A stretch of DNA of 20,267 nt, taken from contig CAAHFI010931617.1 in NCBI GenBank assembly GCA_900893395.1, positions 1-20,267 on the forward strand, written 5' to 3'. The notes beneath the pieces were generated by a model. That model searched no databases, had not been told where the DNA came from, and saw only the letters and a list, made by a program, of their open reading frames with translations. The first letter of the stretch is position 1; each line of letters starts with the position of its first letter. Position numbers and translations under genes: made by a program. Origin of the DNA: Euglena gracilis (lineage: Eukaryota > Euglenozoa > Euglenophyceae > Euglenales > Euglenaceae). Shown piece by piece: positions 7,080-16,500 of this stretch.

Positions 7080-8412
7080 ATTTCTCGGGGGGGGGTAGAT
7101 TCACTTCGCAAACTCTCCTCCCAAATAATAAACCGCCTAAAAATAACCCTCAAAGCATATAAACGGATTTGCTTGGGTTGAACACAATCAGTTCGTTTTG
7201 TAACCAAAACAAACACAACCGAAGGCGCTTGGAAGTGAAGGGTGGCCCAAAAAAAACACAGAGGCTTGCTGATGCCAGGAGTAAAAAAAAAATCCTTTCG
7301 CCAAATTCTACATCGAATAAAATGAAATAAATCTTTGAAAATAGTAAAAAGTCACAAAAAAGAGACACCAGAAAGGGTTGCCTTCGGGATGAAAGCACCA
7401 CCTGGCCCCAGAATCAGCCCTTCCCAAAAAATAATAATAAGGTCCGCCCTAACGATTTTCAGGGAAAATACAATTGGATGTATTGGTACAGGCATTTTTG
7501 GGGCAGTTTTCTGCACTGTGCAACATTGCACCTTTGGACCTAAGCTTGGACCATCTGGTTAGAAGACTCTTTCAGCCAATCATTTGAAAATATTCAACGA
7601 AAAAGCCCTCCCCCCCCTTTCCTTGGGATCCCTGGTCTAATTTGGGGGTTACTGTTTTTCGGTGAAATTTCCAGCCCAATACGGAATTTTCCAAAATATT
7701 CAGCCCAGGAGTGTGACCTTTATACAAAAAGAAGCCTGGAAGGGGACGGGGGCTTCTCGGTGGGACTGCTGTGGTGGGCCATTTCCGCCCCAAGGCTGCT
7801 GTGGCTGAGCGTAGACACTCCCCCTGTCGTCTCTCCTGACGGTCGGCTGCTCTCCGGAGTCTGGGGGTTCATTATGAGCTGAAATGGGGATCCGGACACA
7901 GCGGCATTGATTACCACACCCATCTGTTTCTATGTGATGTGTGCCATTTGTGTGTGCATTAATCATTTCGCTTTGTGTATCTGTGTGGATATGCTCATTG
8001 TGTACCGAGATGTGTTGGTCATTACGCAGAGTAACCACAATGACTCAATAACCCTCCCGAAAGTGACTGCCAGACCGTGCCTCTATTTGCACAGGTGATG
8101 TGCTCTCTCTGGGTCCTCAGTCTCCAATATGGAATGCACGCAGACAAATTATCGTTTCAATTGCCATTTAGGACCCTCGACACAACGGGGAGTGGGAAAT
8201 GCCACAACCTAACTTCTCCAAGTTCAATTGTAATTATCTCTGATAAATTTTTGAAAAGAGCCTGTATTTTCGTTTTCGGCCAGCTTAAGACAGACTTTTT
8301 TCACCCTGATGCAGGTGCTGACCCACCCAACCCAACCCTTCGGGAAATGAATAAAAGAGGGATCCAGGCCACCAAATTCCTTTTACTGGGCATCCGAGAG
8401 GTGACACTGCTT
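7080..8412. other. Long stretch without a confident gene; weak coding-like patch on the minus strand
   Basis: Mostly unique, AT-rich DNA. At about 7735-7890 the minus strand has a Pro/Gln/Ser-rich patch (NEPPDSGEQPTVRRDD, then QPQQPWGGNGPPQQ) that could be a disordered protein segment, but a second minus frame is open over the same bases and neither has clear boundaries. I see no RNA gene or named repeat here. Confidence 0.3.
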
Positions 8413-8880
8413 ACCCCCCCTTGTCCAACGACCGGCCTTGTCCAACGACCACCCCCCACCCGGTCAGTACGATCCTTTCCCAGGTGATCTTTTTTTTCCA
8501 GACGTTCGCGATCTTACCTCCAGCCTTTTCTTACAACTTTTATAGAATTAAACCCAATTTTTGGATAATTTTCCCACAAATCTCCAATATTACACCCATT
8601 TGCCCACTTTGCATTGATTTGGGCAAATATTGGGGAATTTGGGTCAATATTTTGATTTGGTGATTTTGGGTTATTTTTTCACAATCTTTTGTGGACATTG
8701 GTGGCGATTTTTTTGGCTATTTTAGGTTATTTCAAGTTACTTCAGGTCATTGATTGCCGCATGTTTTCTCCTTTTTCATCATGCATCTGAGAGCTTTGGC
8801 CATGTCAGGCAAAAGGAAACTTTTTGCTTCGCCCCCCCCCCGTCAGCAGCGATATTTAGCGGTCGTTGGACAGGAGGGGG
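8413..8880 (-). mobile_element. Element V2: diverged, reverse-orientation relative of V1
   Basis: The left end (TTGTCCAACGACCGGCC, a second TTGTCCAACGACCACC at about 8438, then CCGGTCAGTACGATC) matches the reverse complement of the right end of V1 block by block. The right end (GTCAGCAGCGATATTTAGC, then GGTCGTTGGACAGG at 8861-8874) matches the reverse complement of V1's left end. The interior is AT-rich with T-tracts and no coding frame. The terminal inverted repeat is imperfect here. Confidence 0.6.
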
Positions 8881-9183
8881 AAATCCATGCGACGAGGTCA
8901 AACAAAGTCAAATGTTTTAAGGCACACAGAGTGTGCAAAGGAAACAGTAAACCCATTTCAAAGGGGGGAAAAATCCAGAACGAGGAGCCCGATGGGCTGG
9001 AAAAAAAGGGCCCCAAAGTCGATTCTGCCAGTATTTCAAAAAAATAGGCCAAAAGTAAAATAAAAAAACATGTACCTAAAGGAAAAATGACCGAAAGAAT
9101 TTTTATTCAAGTGGCACCCGCCTTTCACCCCGTATTACTGTTTTTGTAGGGTTTCCTTGAGGATCAGGCTTCTGCTTACCGAC
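8881..9183. other. Stretch without a supported gene
   Basis: Purine-rich unique DNA with A-runs. Open frames exist on + but are Lys-rich and lack any recognisable feature. Confidence 0.4.
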
Positions 9184-9433
9184 CAGGGGGGGGGGGGGGG
9201 TGGGTGGGTGCTGTAGGGTGCCTGCCCCTAGCAGGCACACCCCCGGGGGGTAGGGGTCCGGGGGACCAGAAATTTTCATTAAAAATGGCCTTTTCCGGGC
9301 CCACGGCGCGGGTCAGAGGGGGATGCCTGCTATGGGCAGGCACCCCAAAAAACACTACCCCTCGGGGGGTCGGATCGGGTGCTATGGGGTGCCTACCCCT
9401 GGCACCCACCCACCCCGTGGGGCAGGCACCCGA
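9184..9433. repeat. Foldback element Z built from GGGTGCCTGCCCC inverted repeats
   Basis: It begins in a run of 15 or so G. The words GGGTGCCTGCCCC (about 9217), GATGCCTGCTATGGGCAGGCAC (a hairpin near 9322-9343), GGGGTGCCTACCCC (about 9397) and GGGGCAGGCACCC (about 9419) pair in several ways. The outer blocks GGGTGGGTGGGTGC and GGCACCCACCCACCCC face each other. There is no protein signal. The edges are approximate and no target duplication was seen. Confidence 0.55.
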
Positions 9434-9794
9434 CTAAAGCACAAGCCTGTTGGGGAGTACTCATCACTTGCTATTCACCAAACTGCAAACCCACCCACCC
9501 ACACGTACAACCTACATCTTGCACAATTTTTTTACAGCTGAGGGAGTGCCACCCACATGCAATCGAAACTCCTCAAATGAGTGCAGGGTCTGAAAAAAAA
9601 AAAACAACCAGAAACCCTCAAAAAATATAACCTCTGGTGTGCAGTAGTCAACTGGCACAATTTGGGTTAAAAAAAAACCACTCTGATGAGATGTGCAAAA
9701 GAACCCAAAATAAACGACGCTTGGTCAAAAAAGCACCCACAAAACGAAATCAATTGTGAATATGACGCAGCAGTGGAGATAGTCCGTTCCGGAC
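9434..9794. other. Stretch without a supported gene
   Basis: AT-rich unique DNA with short CACCC runs and A-runs. It contains nothing I can name. Confidence 0.4.
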
Positions 9795-10190
9795 ACCACC
9801 ACTGCAGCCACCGAGCCTGGCTGGAGGCGGCGGCGGACACGGCGGCGGGTACGGCGGCCGCGGTGAGGCGAGGGGGGGGCGGGGGACGGCGGCCACCGCA
9901 ACGGCGGAGGCCGGAGGGGGCGGTGGGGGCGACCGCCCCCGAGGCCGCCCAGGGCCAGCCCCACCACGGCCACGGCGAGGGCCGGCCCACCGCCCCGCAG
10001 CGGACGGGGGGCCCGGCGGGGGCCACAGAGCCCCGGGCCGCCATCAGCACAGGCCCAACCGGAGCCGGGGTGGCCTGGGGGTGCGGCGGGCAGGGGGCGA
10101 CGGCCACCGGCCGGAGTCCCGGGGTCCCTCGGGGGTCACTCTCGGGAGTCACTCCCGGTTCCGGCCCTTCACGGCTTGCTCAGAAACGAA
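9795..10190 (+). CDS. GC-rich island, possible exon of an unrecognised Ala/Gly/Pro-rich protein
   Basis: GC content rises sharply against AT-rich flanks, as in the mTERF exons. The + frame is open and nearly all third positions are G or C. It starts HCSHRAWLEAAADTAAGTAA, then turns Gly/Arg/Pro-rich (RRPPQRRRPEGAVG, GHGEGRPTAPQRTG). A donor-like GCG|GTGAGG lies near 9862, so the true exon could be short. The minus frame sharing the same third positions is also open across the island, so the strand cannot be settled by codon bias. It could also be a CpG-rich regulatory island. No domain is recognised. Confidence 0.25.
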
Positions 10191-10199
10191 AATTTGGCC

Positions 10200-10881
10200 A
10201 TCTCCAGCCCACTGTGTCAGGGAGAGCGACTACCCCCCAAAGGGTTTTCCAGACAATTGAACTCCTCCCCTCCAAATGAGAGATGAAGGGGAGCAGGACG
10301 GGACCATCTCTCACGCAATCCCAAGGCAATCAGCCGAGACAACACAGAGTAACGATGTCAACGGACTGGGAGCGCCTCCATCACGAACAAACCCATGGAG
10401 AGGTCGAAAGGACCCCCCCCCCCCGCATAGTGGAATGGCCACCACAAGGGTAAAAAAAAAGCGCTTGCTGGCGAGAGGTGGACAGGTTGGTCGTTTGGGC
10501 AACGGATGAGGGGATGACGCTTCAACTTTTCTTCGGGTGCAGCATCCACATGAACCGCCTTCTAGAAATTAAAACACAGCACAACCTTCGCAGACAATAA
10601 TCCTCCAAAGTTTATGAGAGAGTTTACCTTGAATACATGGTCGCATAATGCAGTAAAAAAAATTGCTGTCCACAATCTACCAAAAATAACAGGAAAACAT
10701 CTCCCACCCAACAAAAAAAGCATCTTTCACTGTTTACCCAAATGTGATGTGTAACAGCGGTACAAAAAATGATGATGGCAAACAAATGTTAATTTGTTGA
10801 TAACAGGGCGTCCCTTTTGACCCAGGGGGATCCAACTCAGAGGCAAAAAAAATTGGGCGATGGAAAAGGGAGGCATGCTGA
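10200..10881. other. Stretch without a supported gene
   Basis: Unique, mixed-composition DNA with one C-run near 10410 and A-rich tracts at 10640-10720. No repeat family or coding frame stands out. Confidence 0.4.
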
Positions 10882-11145
10882 CAACCTCCAACAGAGGTTC
10901 CCTCCAGCTGGAATCGGGCCCACCCGGCCACAGCACATCTACCAGAGACACATCGTCTGCATCTTCAAGCAAAGGAGAGAGTGTGGCCCACGCACGACCA
11001 ACACATCAAAGCCATCGTCACGACTGCACGGGGGTGGGGCTTCGGTCTCGGAGGGTGGCAGTTCGGAGAGACGGCGGTGCCAACGGAAGGGGAGTGTGCT
11101 GTGTGTGGGAGGTTGGGTGGCCGACGCTCCACCCAAGAAAAATAG
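10882..11145 (+). CDS. Coding-like patch with a Cys-x2-Cys knuckle (copy B)
   Basis: The + frame is open from 10882 to a stop at 11143-11145 (87 codons). It lacks an obvious start ATG, so it is probably an internal exon. It reads QAKERVWPTHDQHIKAIV, TTARGWGFGLGGWQFGE, then GECAVCGRLG, with Trp, His and Gly contents not expected of random DNA. GGGAG|GTTGGG at 11107-11117 is a possible donor, conserved at the same place in copy A. The second knuckle present in copy A is missing here because of sequence differences downstream. A paired-cysteine zinc site is plausible, but the family is unrecognised. This patch shows what the part of copy A to the left of the window may look like. Confidence 0.35.
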   Translation, partial: QPPTEVPSSWNRAHPATAHLPETHRLHLQAKERVWPTHDQHIKAIVTTARGWGFGLGGWQFGETAVPTEGECAVCGRLGGRRSTQEK

Positions 11146-12480
11146 TCTCACTGGTCGCCATCCAGACTGCCAAATGAATGTTTGGCTCCGGTGGCCCGTG
11201 TAAGGCTGTGTTGTACTTTCTTTGGCCCTTGTTGGCTGCTCTTTGGGTCCACTGGGCCAACAGTTTCTGACGTTGAGCAACAAGCAACCATGGCTCAACT
11301 GTTTTTGTGTTGAAGTCTTAATCACACCGTTTATGTTTTCAGTGACATAAACTGCCCTGGGTGTGCTCGTTGGACATAGAACTGGTCTTGCTCGTTGGGC
11401 ATAGGGTTGTGACAAAAAAGGTCCCCAGGGGGGTTCGTTGGACAGGGGGTCAAAAAAAAAGCCGACAACTGCCCAGGACCTCAGCCCCTGAAAATGTCAA
11501 AAGTTTCCTTCCGGCGCTTTGAGTCGGAAACTTTGTGCAATTTCGACAGATTCTGCCCAAAAAGTGCCAAACATGGTCGATTTTGGGTGCAAAACTTTTC
11601 CTTCGCACCGAGACCAAAAACAAACCTCCGAAAAGGTGCCTCCGACTGGAGGTGGGTCGGTTTGGGCTGTTCAGTGTTTGAGGCCATGTTGCAGGTTTGC
11701 ATATTGCATCAATGCCAACAGCTGTTTTGCACAGTTTCTCTGCATTTTTTTTTGCACAATCCAGAACGATATCAACCAATCACCACAAATTTCACCATTT
11801 TTTAAGATACCACTTTTATCACCCCTGTCTAGGATTGTCTTTCCAGCCAACACACTCCCACAGAACAGCCCAAATAAATACGCTCTTGATTAAAAAAAAA
11901 AAGTCAGGTTAAAAAAAAACCAGAATGCTAAACCTGAACTAGGTGAATGAAATGAAGCCGAATTGGTCTAAATGTGATTGTGCGGAATTGTTCGAAAAAA
12001 TGGGGACTGCCCTGAAGCTCTGAAACATAACAAACCGTCGGTTGCTGAAAACCCCAGCAGGGTCTAACTTCAGGGGGTCTTTTATTTGGGTGTTAGCTGA
12101 AAACTTTTGGAAAACAACAATTCCAACGGGAGGGTCCAAAATTAAATCCCAAAGAGCAGGATTTCAAAGAGCAAGACCTAATGTGCTAAGATTCATCGGG
12201 ACATTAAAAAACGAATTAACAAAGAAAATGCGAGAAATACAGGGATATCTCAATGCCCCGGAAATGCCCCAATGCAAAAAAAGCCCAAAAAATGTAAATC
12301 CCAAAAAAAAACCCAAAACTATCACAATGGTTGGGATCGAGTTCTTCTATTTTTCCAGAAGCGCTGCTGATTTTATTTGTCAGCCTTTTACTTGTGTGCC
12401 TCCTGGGGGCGTCGCACTTGTGAAATGCCCTGGGGTTTCAGCCGAATGGATTGCTTCAGAACAAATGCGGTCCTTTTGCC
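11092..12480 (+). repeat. Segmental duplication, copy B (partner 1-1130)
   Basis: Collinear with copy A through the Cys-x2-Cys patch, the 26-base identity at 11274-11299, the block GTCGGTTGCTGAAAACCCC (12037-12055) and the end block near 12390-12480. It holds the unoccupied X1 target TTCCAGAA at 12353-12360. Relative to A it carries an insertion at about 11353-11902. Confidence 0.85.
11353..11902 (+). mobile_element. Insertion in copy B ending in AATAAA and an A-tail; possible retrocopy
   Basis: Copy A reads CATAAAC directly followed by AAAGTCAG. Copy B has about 550 extra bases between CATAAAC (11346-11352) and GTCAGG (11903). The insertion ends with AATAAA (11873-11878), 13 other bases and 11 A, the layout of a polyadenylated transcript. 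Its left part (about 11358-11457) carries V-related words (CTCGTTGGACA, TTCGTTGGACAGGGGGTCAA) and its middle has an open + frame of 103 residues (from 11494) with no recognisable family. A target-site duplication was not clear. A DNA-level insertion ending in a chance A-run is the alternative. Confidence 0.45.
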
Positions 12481-13362
12481 GGTTTCATCTTCAGGTTTAC
12501 ACAAGGAATAGGGTTTGGGTTAAACCCTAAATTATTACTACAAAACAAATCATCCGCCCAAGAGTGTTTTCGAAAGAAGGCCAATATTTGTTCCCAAAAG
12601 CCTGGGAGAATACTATAATCTCCCACATAAGACCATCCAAACTAACGCCACCATGTCGATTCACAGCAGATATCCAAAATTGCAGACACCAGCAAAAAAA
12701 TTAGCTTTCGAGTGTACTCCCCCAAAAGGTTTCATTCGCAAAACATGTTGGAACAGCCTTTGCAGATGGGGTGTATGGAGAAGTGTGTTCATTCTTGGTC
12801 TTCAGCGCTACGGGTGGTGTTGCTTTCAGTCAGGGGGTAGTTGGGGACCCCCCAGGGGGATCCAGTTCATTCAGGGGCTGGACAATTCAAGCGGGCAGGA
12901 AATTGGCTACCGGCCGACCCCCCCCACCTTCCCCCCATGGCGGTTGCCGTACTGAGGTAGTAACTCCACGCAGTGAGGTGACACTGGCATCTGTTGGCGG
13001 CCCGGGGGACTTTCAAGAGCGGAGACAACACCCCAAGATCAAATGAGAGCGGAGTTAAATATGATCAAATGAGAGCGGAAAAAATATCATTGTTGCTCGT
13101 AATTTTCCCTCTCTCACTAACCGAGGCATTTGAAATATTGGCGATGCAACAAATGTGGAATTTTATTTATTTATTATCTTCCTTTTAGCATTTACAAATC
13201 TGCTTGGGGCGTTGACACTGACAACCTGATAAAAAAACGGAGGTTTGTGTGGTTTGTGATGCTTGTGACTTAAAAAAAAAAAGCGAGAGGTGGTAGTCTG
13301 CCATACCTTTGCCGTAATGAGAAAGACTCCACATTATGTTTTTTGTCTGCTCTGGGAACTTT
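12481..13362. other. Stretch without a supported gene
   Basis: Unique DNA, with a GC palindrome GGGGACCCCCCAGGGGGATCC near 12842 that resembles the left hairpin of element X but without its neighbouring words. 13000-13080 has two copies of ATCAAATGAGAGCGGA about 27 bases apart. No coding signal. Confidence 0.4.
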
Positions 13363-13564
13363 TCAAAACCAAGGCAACCTCCCACAGCGATTCCTCCTGG
13401 AGGCCGGAGAGTTCTGCATCCGTGGGCAACGAGGGCACAGCGTAGCCGTTCCACTGACGCCAGGTGTAATAGTGCTGCAGGTCCGTCCCGCCACCCGACT
13501 GGCGAAGCGTGCGTCGGAAGCTGCCAACGAAACCAAGGAGGACGCGACCCAGCGACTGCAGGTA
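13363..13564 (-). CDS. mTERF C-terminal exon f
   Basis: It begins after CTGCTTTCAG with a single base that completes the codon left by exon e (GG|T). It reads SRWVASSLVSLAASDARFAS then RVAG, matching the last mTERF unit (sDarF). The frame continues to a stop near 13363. The frame one base back has HYYTWRQWNGYAVPSLPTD and stops at 13334, and it may be the true tail, which would be a third offset in the same direction. A + strand frame (13343-13654) is also open here and cannot be fully excluded. Confidence 0.5.
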
Positions 13565-16500
13565 CTGAAAGCAGTGGCAGGGGACGAGGTGCAGCACCAG
13601 ATGAAGGTCATCCCCATTGCTCAGCCATTTTCTCTCCGGTGTATGCAATTGTAACTCAGCAGGTTTGAGCAGGTTGTAACTTCCCCCGTTTCCCTATTTT
13701 GAATATGTGCACACACAACCACAGCCACAACCAAAACCACACCAATATCCACAACCGTTCACACACAGTCACACACAAAGAACCCTGGTCGAGGCCGCAG
13801 ACGGTCCTCCAGGCTGTAGCCCAGAGGTTGTATGCGGCGTCCAGCTCCGCCGTGGACCGCTTCATTTCCTCCACCACAAAGGTCAGCATGGGCCGCAGCT
13901 TCCGTTCGACACCGCAGCCGTGCGATACGATTGTGGGAAAGCGGCCAATGACAAGGGAGGCTGTGGCAAAAAGAACACCGATCACTGAGCCTTTGCTCAA
14001 GGACCCCGGCAGGGTCCACTTAATTGGATTTCCACAAGCTGCAGGAAAAAAACGTGACAACTAGTTTTTCCCAGGGGTGACCCCTAAAACTTTCCAGTTG
14101 GGTCACCCCAAGCGGGGTTTAGGGGTCCCTCCAACTGGAAAACAAATCCTCTGGCTCTCCACCTGTGTGCAAATGGGTCTTTTTCACCGTGCTTGTTTTT
14201 CTGCTGCTAATTTTGTTTTGGAAATACTGAGACAGGCTTTTGGGGTTAAAAAATTACAGTGCTCTGTACCTGTCAGTGGAAAAAAAAACTCAACTAACCA
14301 GGGTTGATAGAACACCTCCCCATGGTGTCAGCTGGCACTGGAGATTACACTGGCCAAAATAATCCAGCCGAGCTGAAACTCCAGGACATTTCGAAAACGC
14401 AATTTTTGTACCTTTTTTAAAAGCACAAAAAAATTGTATGCATCTTTTTTGTACAAGGGGAATGGGTCCGATCCACTCCCCTCCAGGGGGGGGGGTTGGC
14501 GAATCCTGAACCACCCACCCCTCCCGCTCACTTAACACCCTAGGGCCGGTTGTTGGAACCTGTTAATTACACACTGGCTTCTGTCTGGCTTACCATCAGG
14601 CCTCCTGGCCGGCCAGGGTTTTTCACTGAGCGTTGGTCTTGACCCTAAAAATCTTAGAAGGAGGATGAGGGAGGAAACCAGGCCCGAGCCTTGGGTCAAA
14701 TTGGGTACCGCAGGTTATCACTTCAAATTCCCCAAGGAGTGCCAATTATTTATTATGGCAGCCCGAAACTACTGCCCCCCCCCCGGGGGCGCCCAGTAGT
14801 TAATCCGGGAGGGTCAAAATAGTTTTTTTTGTGTTAATGATGGAATAGGGTTAGGTGCGCGACTTAGGGTTAGGGTTAGGGTTAGGCCTAACTTATAGAC
14901 GGGTGTTCGGTGTACATGTTAGGCCTAACCCTAACCCTAAGTCGCGCACCTAACCCTATTCCATCATTAACACAAAAAAACTATTTTGACCCCCGGATTA
15001 ACTACTGGGCCCCCGGGGGGGCCAGTAGTTTCGGGCTGCCTTTATTATTACTATTATTATGTACATTATTTATTTTATTTATTATTTATTTATTATTTTA
15101 ACATTGTTTAGATTATTATTATTTATTATTTAAGAATCGCACTTTTGTTGCCCCAATTTGAGGTGGCAGCCTGACCTCCACCCATTTTGCCCAGTTTCAT
15201 TAACCAAACCTTTTTCACCTCGGAAAACCGAAAATCCATTACTGTCCAGCTGGACTTCGGGCGGCCGGACGGGATATAAAACTCGTCCAGTCCGGGCTGG
15301 AGGCTAGACCCCCCCCCAGAGAGGGAACCACTCGGCTTCGCGGAGGCACAAGAGGGGCAGCCAAGTCGTTCCAGACGAGGCGGACCCAGAAATACAAGCT
15401 GGAAAAGGCACAGCGGCGTTCAACGCTGGAATACAGCACGTGGGGCGGCCGTTGATGTGGCGCACCACGTCCAGCCCGTTCTCCGCCAGGAACTGCACCC
15501 GCCGCTGCATCGTCTCCGGCAAGAACTCAGCACGGTGGGGCGACCCTCACGCAGACCCGCTCACTCAGACGCCTCCCACGCACATCGGCAAATTCCAACA
15601 CAGAGCAGGTAGCTGGGGACTGCGTGGCCTCTCCACACCACACGTGTCGCCGGGTCACCTGCTTCTTGAACGCTCCGCATGTAACCTCCTCAGATTAATG
15701 ATGACCAGGGTGGGGTACAAAGGATTGGGGATTGCCACAGAGAATGGGAAGCATCACACCAGGGGCTTTCACAAAGTTTCTAATTAAGCAACCCCTAAAA
15801 CTGAGGTGAGAAAAAGGGAAAATTCAGGAAAATATGAAAGTGAAGGAAGCTGAAAAAAAAAAAGCATAATTTTAGGGAAAATAGGCAAACCTATTGAGTC
15901 TGCACCGTTGTTCTGGACATTATTATGTTATCGCATGCACTTTCACTCCGAAAACCTCCTCCTCTCTTTAATTGAACAAACAGAGGCATTTTTCTGTTGA
16001 CCGTTTAGTCTGAATATAAGCAACCCCTCGACGCGTAAGGTGAAACCCAAATTAAAGCAACATCCAAATGTAAGCAACCCCTTGGAACGGGTCGGCTGAA
16101 ACCCCAAATTTATGCAACGAGTTGCTTAAATTTCGGGGGGGGGGGGTTGTACCTTCTGAATTGCAGCCTGATGCATTGAAATCACGCCGTACAATACAGC
16201 ACACAAAATGAAGAGATTCATGTCATTTTCCAATCAACAAACCCCTCCAGGAAAATCCTGGGGGGGCGATGGAAAACGATGTTTTTCATCATTTTCGCTT
16301 ACATCATTTACCTCATACCTCCCCTCTTTTCCATCCCCGTTGGAGGAAACACGTCACACAAGGTTGTTTGTTCAGACACAAAATAAAACAGTCGTGGAAC
16401 ACAGAATTTCCGGGTCAAAAGGCACTGTACAGCGCTTCAAAAAATCCTTGTGCAAGGAAACCCATCGAATAATTTTCTAAATCAAAATGATGATGAAATT

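Noticed and set aside
9176-9541. Several Pro/Gly/Arg-rich frames across element Z on both strands
   Set aside because: Produced by GGGTGCC/GGCACCC repeats. The same residues recur in all frames.
12042-12530. 162-codon + frame in copy B
   Set aside because: The corresponding sequence in copy A is not open in the same frame, so there is no conserved protein. Lys/Asn-rich A-run content suggests chance.
12832-12920. Possible third copy of element X
   Set aside because: Shares only a GGACCCCCCAGGGGGATCC-type hairpin. The CTGGCTGGC interior and the CAGGG...TTTCT end are not present.
13343-13654. Plausible + strand frame (RLAKRASEAANETKEDATQR)
   Set aside because: It overlaps mTERF exon f on the opposite strand. 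The composition looks coding, but the exon order, splice phase and SDARF motif favour the minus strand. Kept as a minor alternative.
13699-14064. + strand frame of 121 codons opposite mTERF exon e
   Set aside because: Explained as the antisense shadow of an exon with clear mTERF motifs on the minus strand.
16208-16480. 90-codon + frame with Ser/Phe-rich start
   Set aside because: Lies in an AT-rich mTERF intron, with no recognisable domain and no GC-rich exon signature.
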